NCBI GenBank assembly: GCA_012518475.1
Contig: JAAYSB010000014.1
Coordinates: forward strand, 1 to 24,061
DNA: 24,061 nucleotides
DNA from: Intrasporangiaceae bacterium
GTDB taxonomy: Bacteria; Actinomycetota; Actinomycetes; Actinomycetales; Dermatophilaceae
Reading direction: 5' to 3'
This document shows, piece by piece, positions 23,650 through 24,061 of the stretch. A model generated the notes under the pieces. That model was not told the DNA's origin. It ran no database searches and worked only from the letters and a program-made list of their open reading frames with translations. How positions within the stretch are numbered: the first letter of the stretch is position 1; each line of letters begins with the position of its first letter. The position numbers were made by a program, and so were the translations under genes.

Positions 23650-24061
23650 TCAGAGCCAGGAGACGTGGTCGCGCAGGAGGGTGTAGCCGACGAAGGCGAA
23701 CACGTCGAGGAGGGTATGCGCGATGACGAGAGGCATGACCCGGCGCGTGCGCGTGTAGAGCCACCCGAAGACGATGCCCATGACGATGTTGCCGACGAAC
23801 CCGCCGAAGCCCTGATAGAGGTGGTAGCACCCCCGCAGGACCGCGCTGGCGAGGATCACGTGCCAGATCTGCAGGCCCGCCTGGGTCCACCGGGTGAAGA
23901 GGTAGCCGATCATGACGACCTCCTCGAGAATGCCGTTCATGAAAGCGCGCCCGACGAGGATCGGGACCGTCCACCACGCGGCGGTGAGGTTGGCCGGCGA
24001 GACGTTGGTGTTGATGCCGATGGCGACGGCGAACAGATAGAACGCGAGCCCCGCCACCCCG
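23650..24061 (-). CDS. CPBP family membrane protein (putative intramembrane protease), C-terminal part
   Basis: The gene enters from beyond the right edge; 137 codons are visible to the stop at 23650. Hydrophobic segments alternate with the three CPBP motifs: EEVVMIGYLFTRW (motif 1, normally EExxxR), RGCYHLYQG (motif 2, with His) and HTLLDVFAFVG (motif 3, His with Asp). The family includes CAAX prenyl proteases and bacteriocin self-immunity proteins; in bacteria most members have no known substrate. Motif 1 keeps both glutamates but has Ile where Arg is usual, a variant also seen in actinobacterial members as far as I recall. The start cannot be given. It converges with the dehydrogenase gene. 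Confidence 0.85.
   Translation of the reverse strand, partial: GVAGLAFYLFAVAIGINTNVSPANLTAAWWTVPILVGRAFMNGILEEVVMIGYLFTRWTQAGLQIWHVILASAVLRGCYHLYQGFGGFVGNIVMGIVFGWLYTRTRRVMPLVIAHTLLDVFAFVGYTLLRDHVSWL

Overview
The window is a high-G+C (roughly 70%, by eye) actinobacterial chromosome segment. The galU–glp–moaC–mog–GNAT–glpR order, the menaquinone-type sdhCAB operon, the Rv0130-like MaoC protein and the Lsr2-type DNA-binding domain all point to Actinomycetota. Best guess is Micrococcales, probably near Intrasporangiaceae/Dermatophilaceae; this is inference, not a placement. No phage, transposase or CRISPR array is visible, so this is mostly core chromosome with a few scars.

Left part (1-4442, + strand): end of a UDP-glucose pyrophosphorylase gene, then a tightly overlapping operon of a MoeA/gephyrin-like protein (Glp), MoaC, Mog and a GNAT acetyltransferase. 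After a 216-base gap with a hexanucleotide repeat and a 30-bp hairpin comes the membrane protein GlpR (SepX-like). Glp and GlpR are known partners in actinobacterial cell division. A convergent gap (4443-4620) holds two 50-bp direct repeats.

Middle (4621-11253): a quinone oxidoreductase and fumarase C diverge from a 22-bp promoter region. Then follow an AI-2E/PerM-type permease (-), tRNA-Ala(CGC) with a downstream copy of its 3' end, a phosphotransferase/MaoC hydratase pair (-), and an ERCC4 nuclease that ends in an Lsr2-like DNA-binding domain (-). Next (11348-15406) is a large TM0106-type RecB-nuclease/RNase H/SF1-helicase protein (-) and a vapC toxin pseudogene with three frameshifts and no antitoxin.

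Right part (15417-24061): protein O-mannosyltransferase (-) divergent from rsmI (+), the sdhCAB operon (+), a 356-base gap with diverged palindromic repeats, a 71-aa membrane protein (-), a 41-codon small ORF that overlaps the start of a glutaryl-CoA-dehydrogenase-like gene (+), and the 3' part of a CPBP membrane protease-family gene (-). FumC and SdhCAB are consecutive TCA-cycle enzymes encoded in separate units.

A theme across the window is leaderless transcription. Ten genes have a TANNNT -10 hexamer ending exactly 6 or 7 bases before their start codon. This also corrected several starts (GlpR, the TM0106 protein, the mannosyltransferase, fumC). A second theme is the heptamer GGTATGC, seen 18 times on the two strands where a composition estimate gives two or three.
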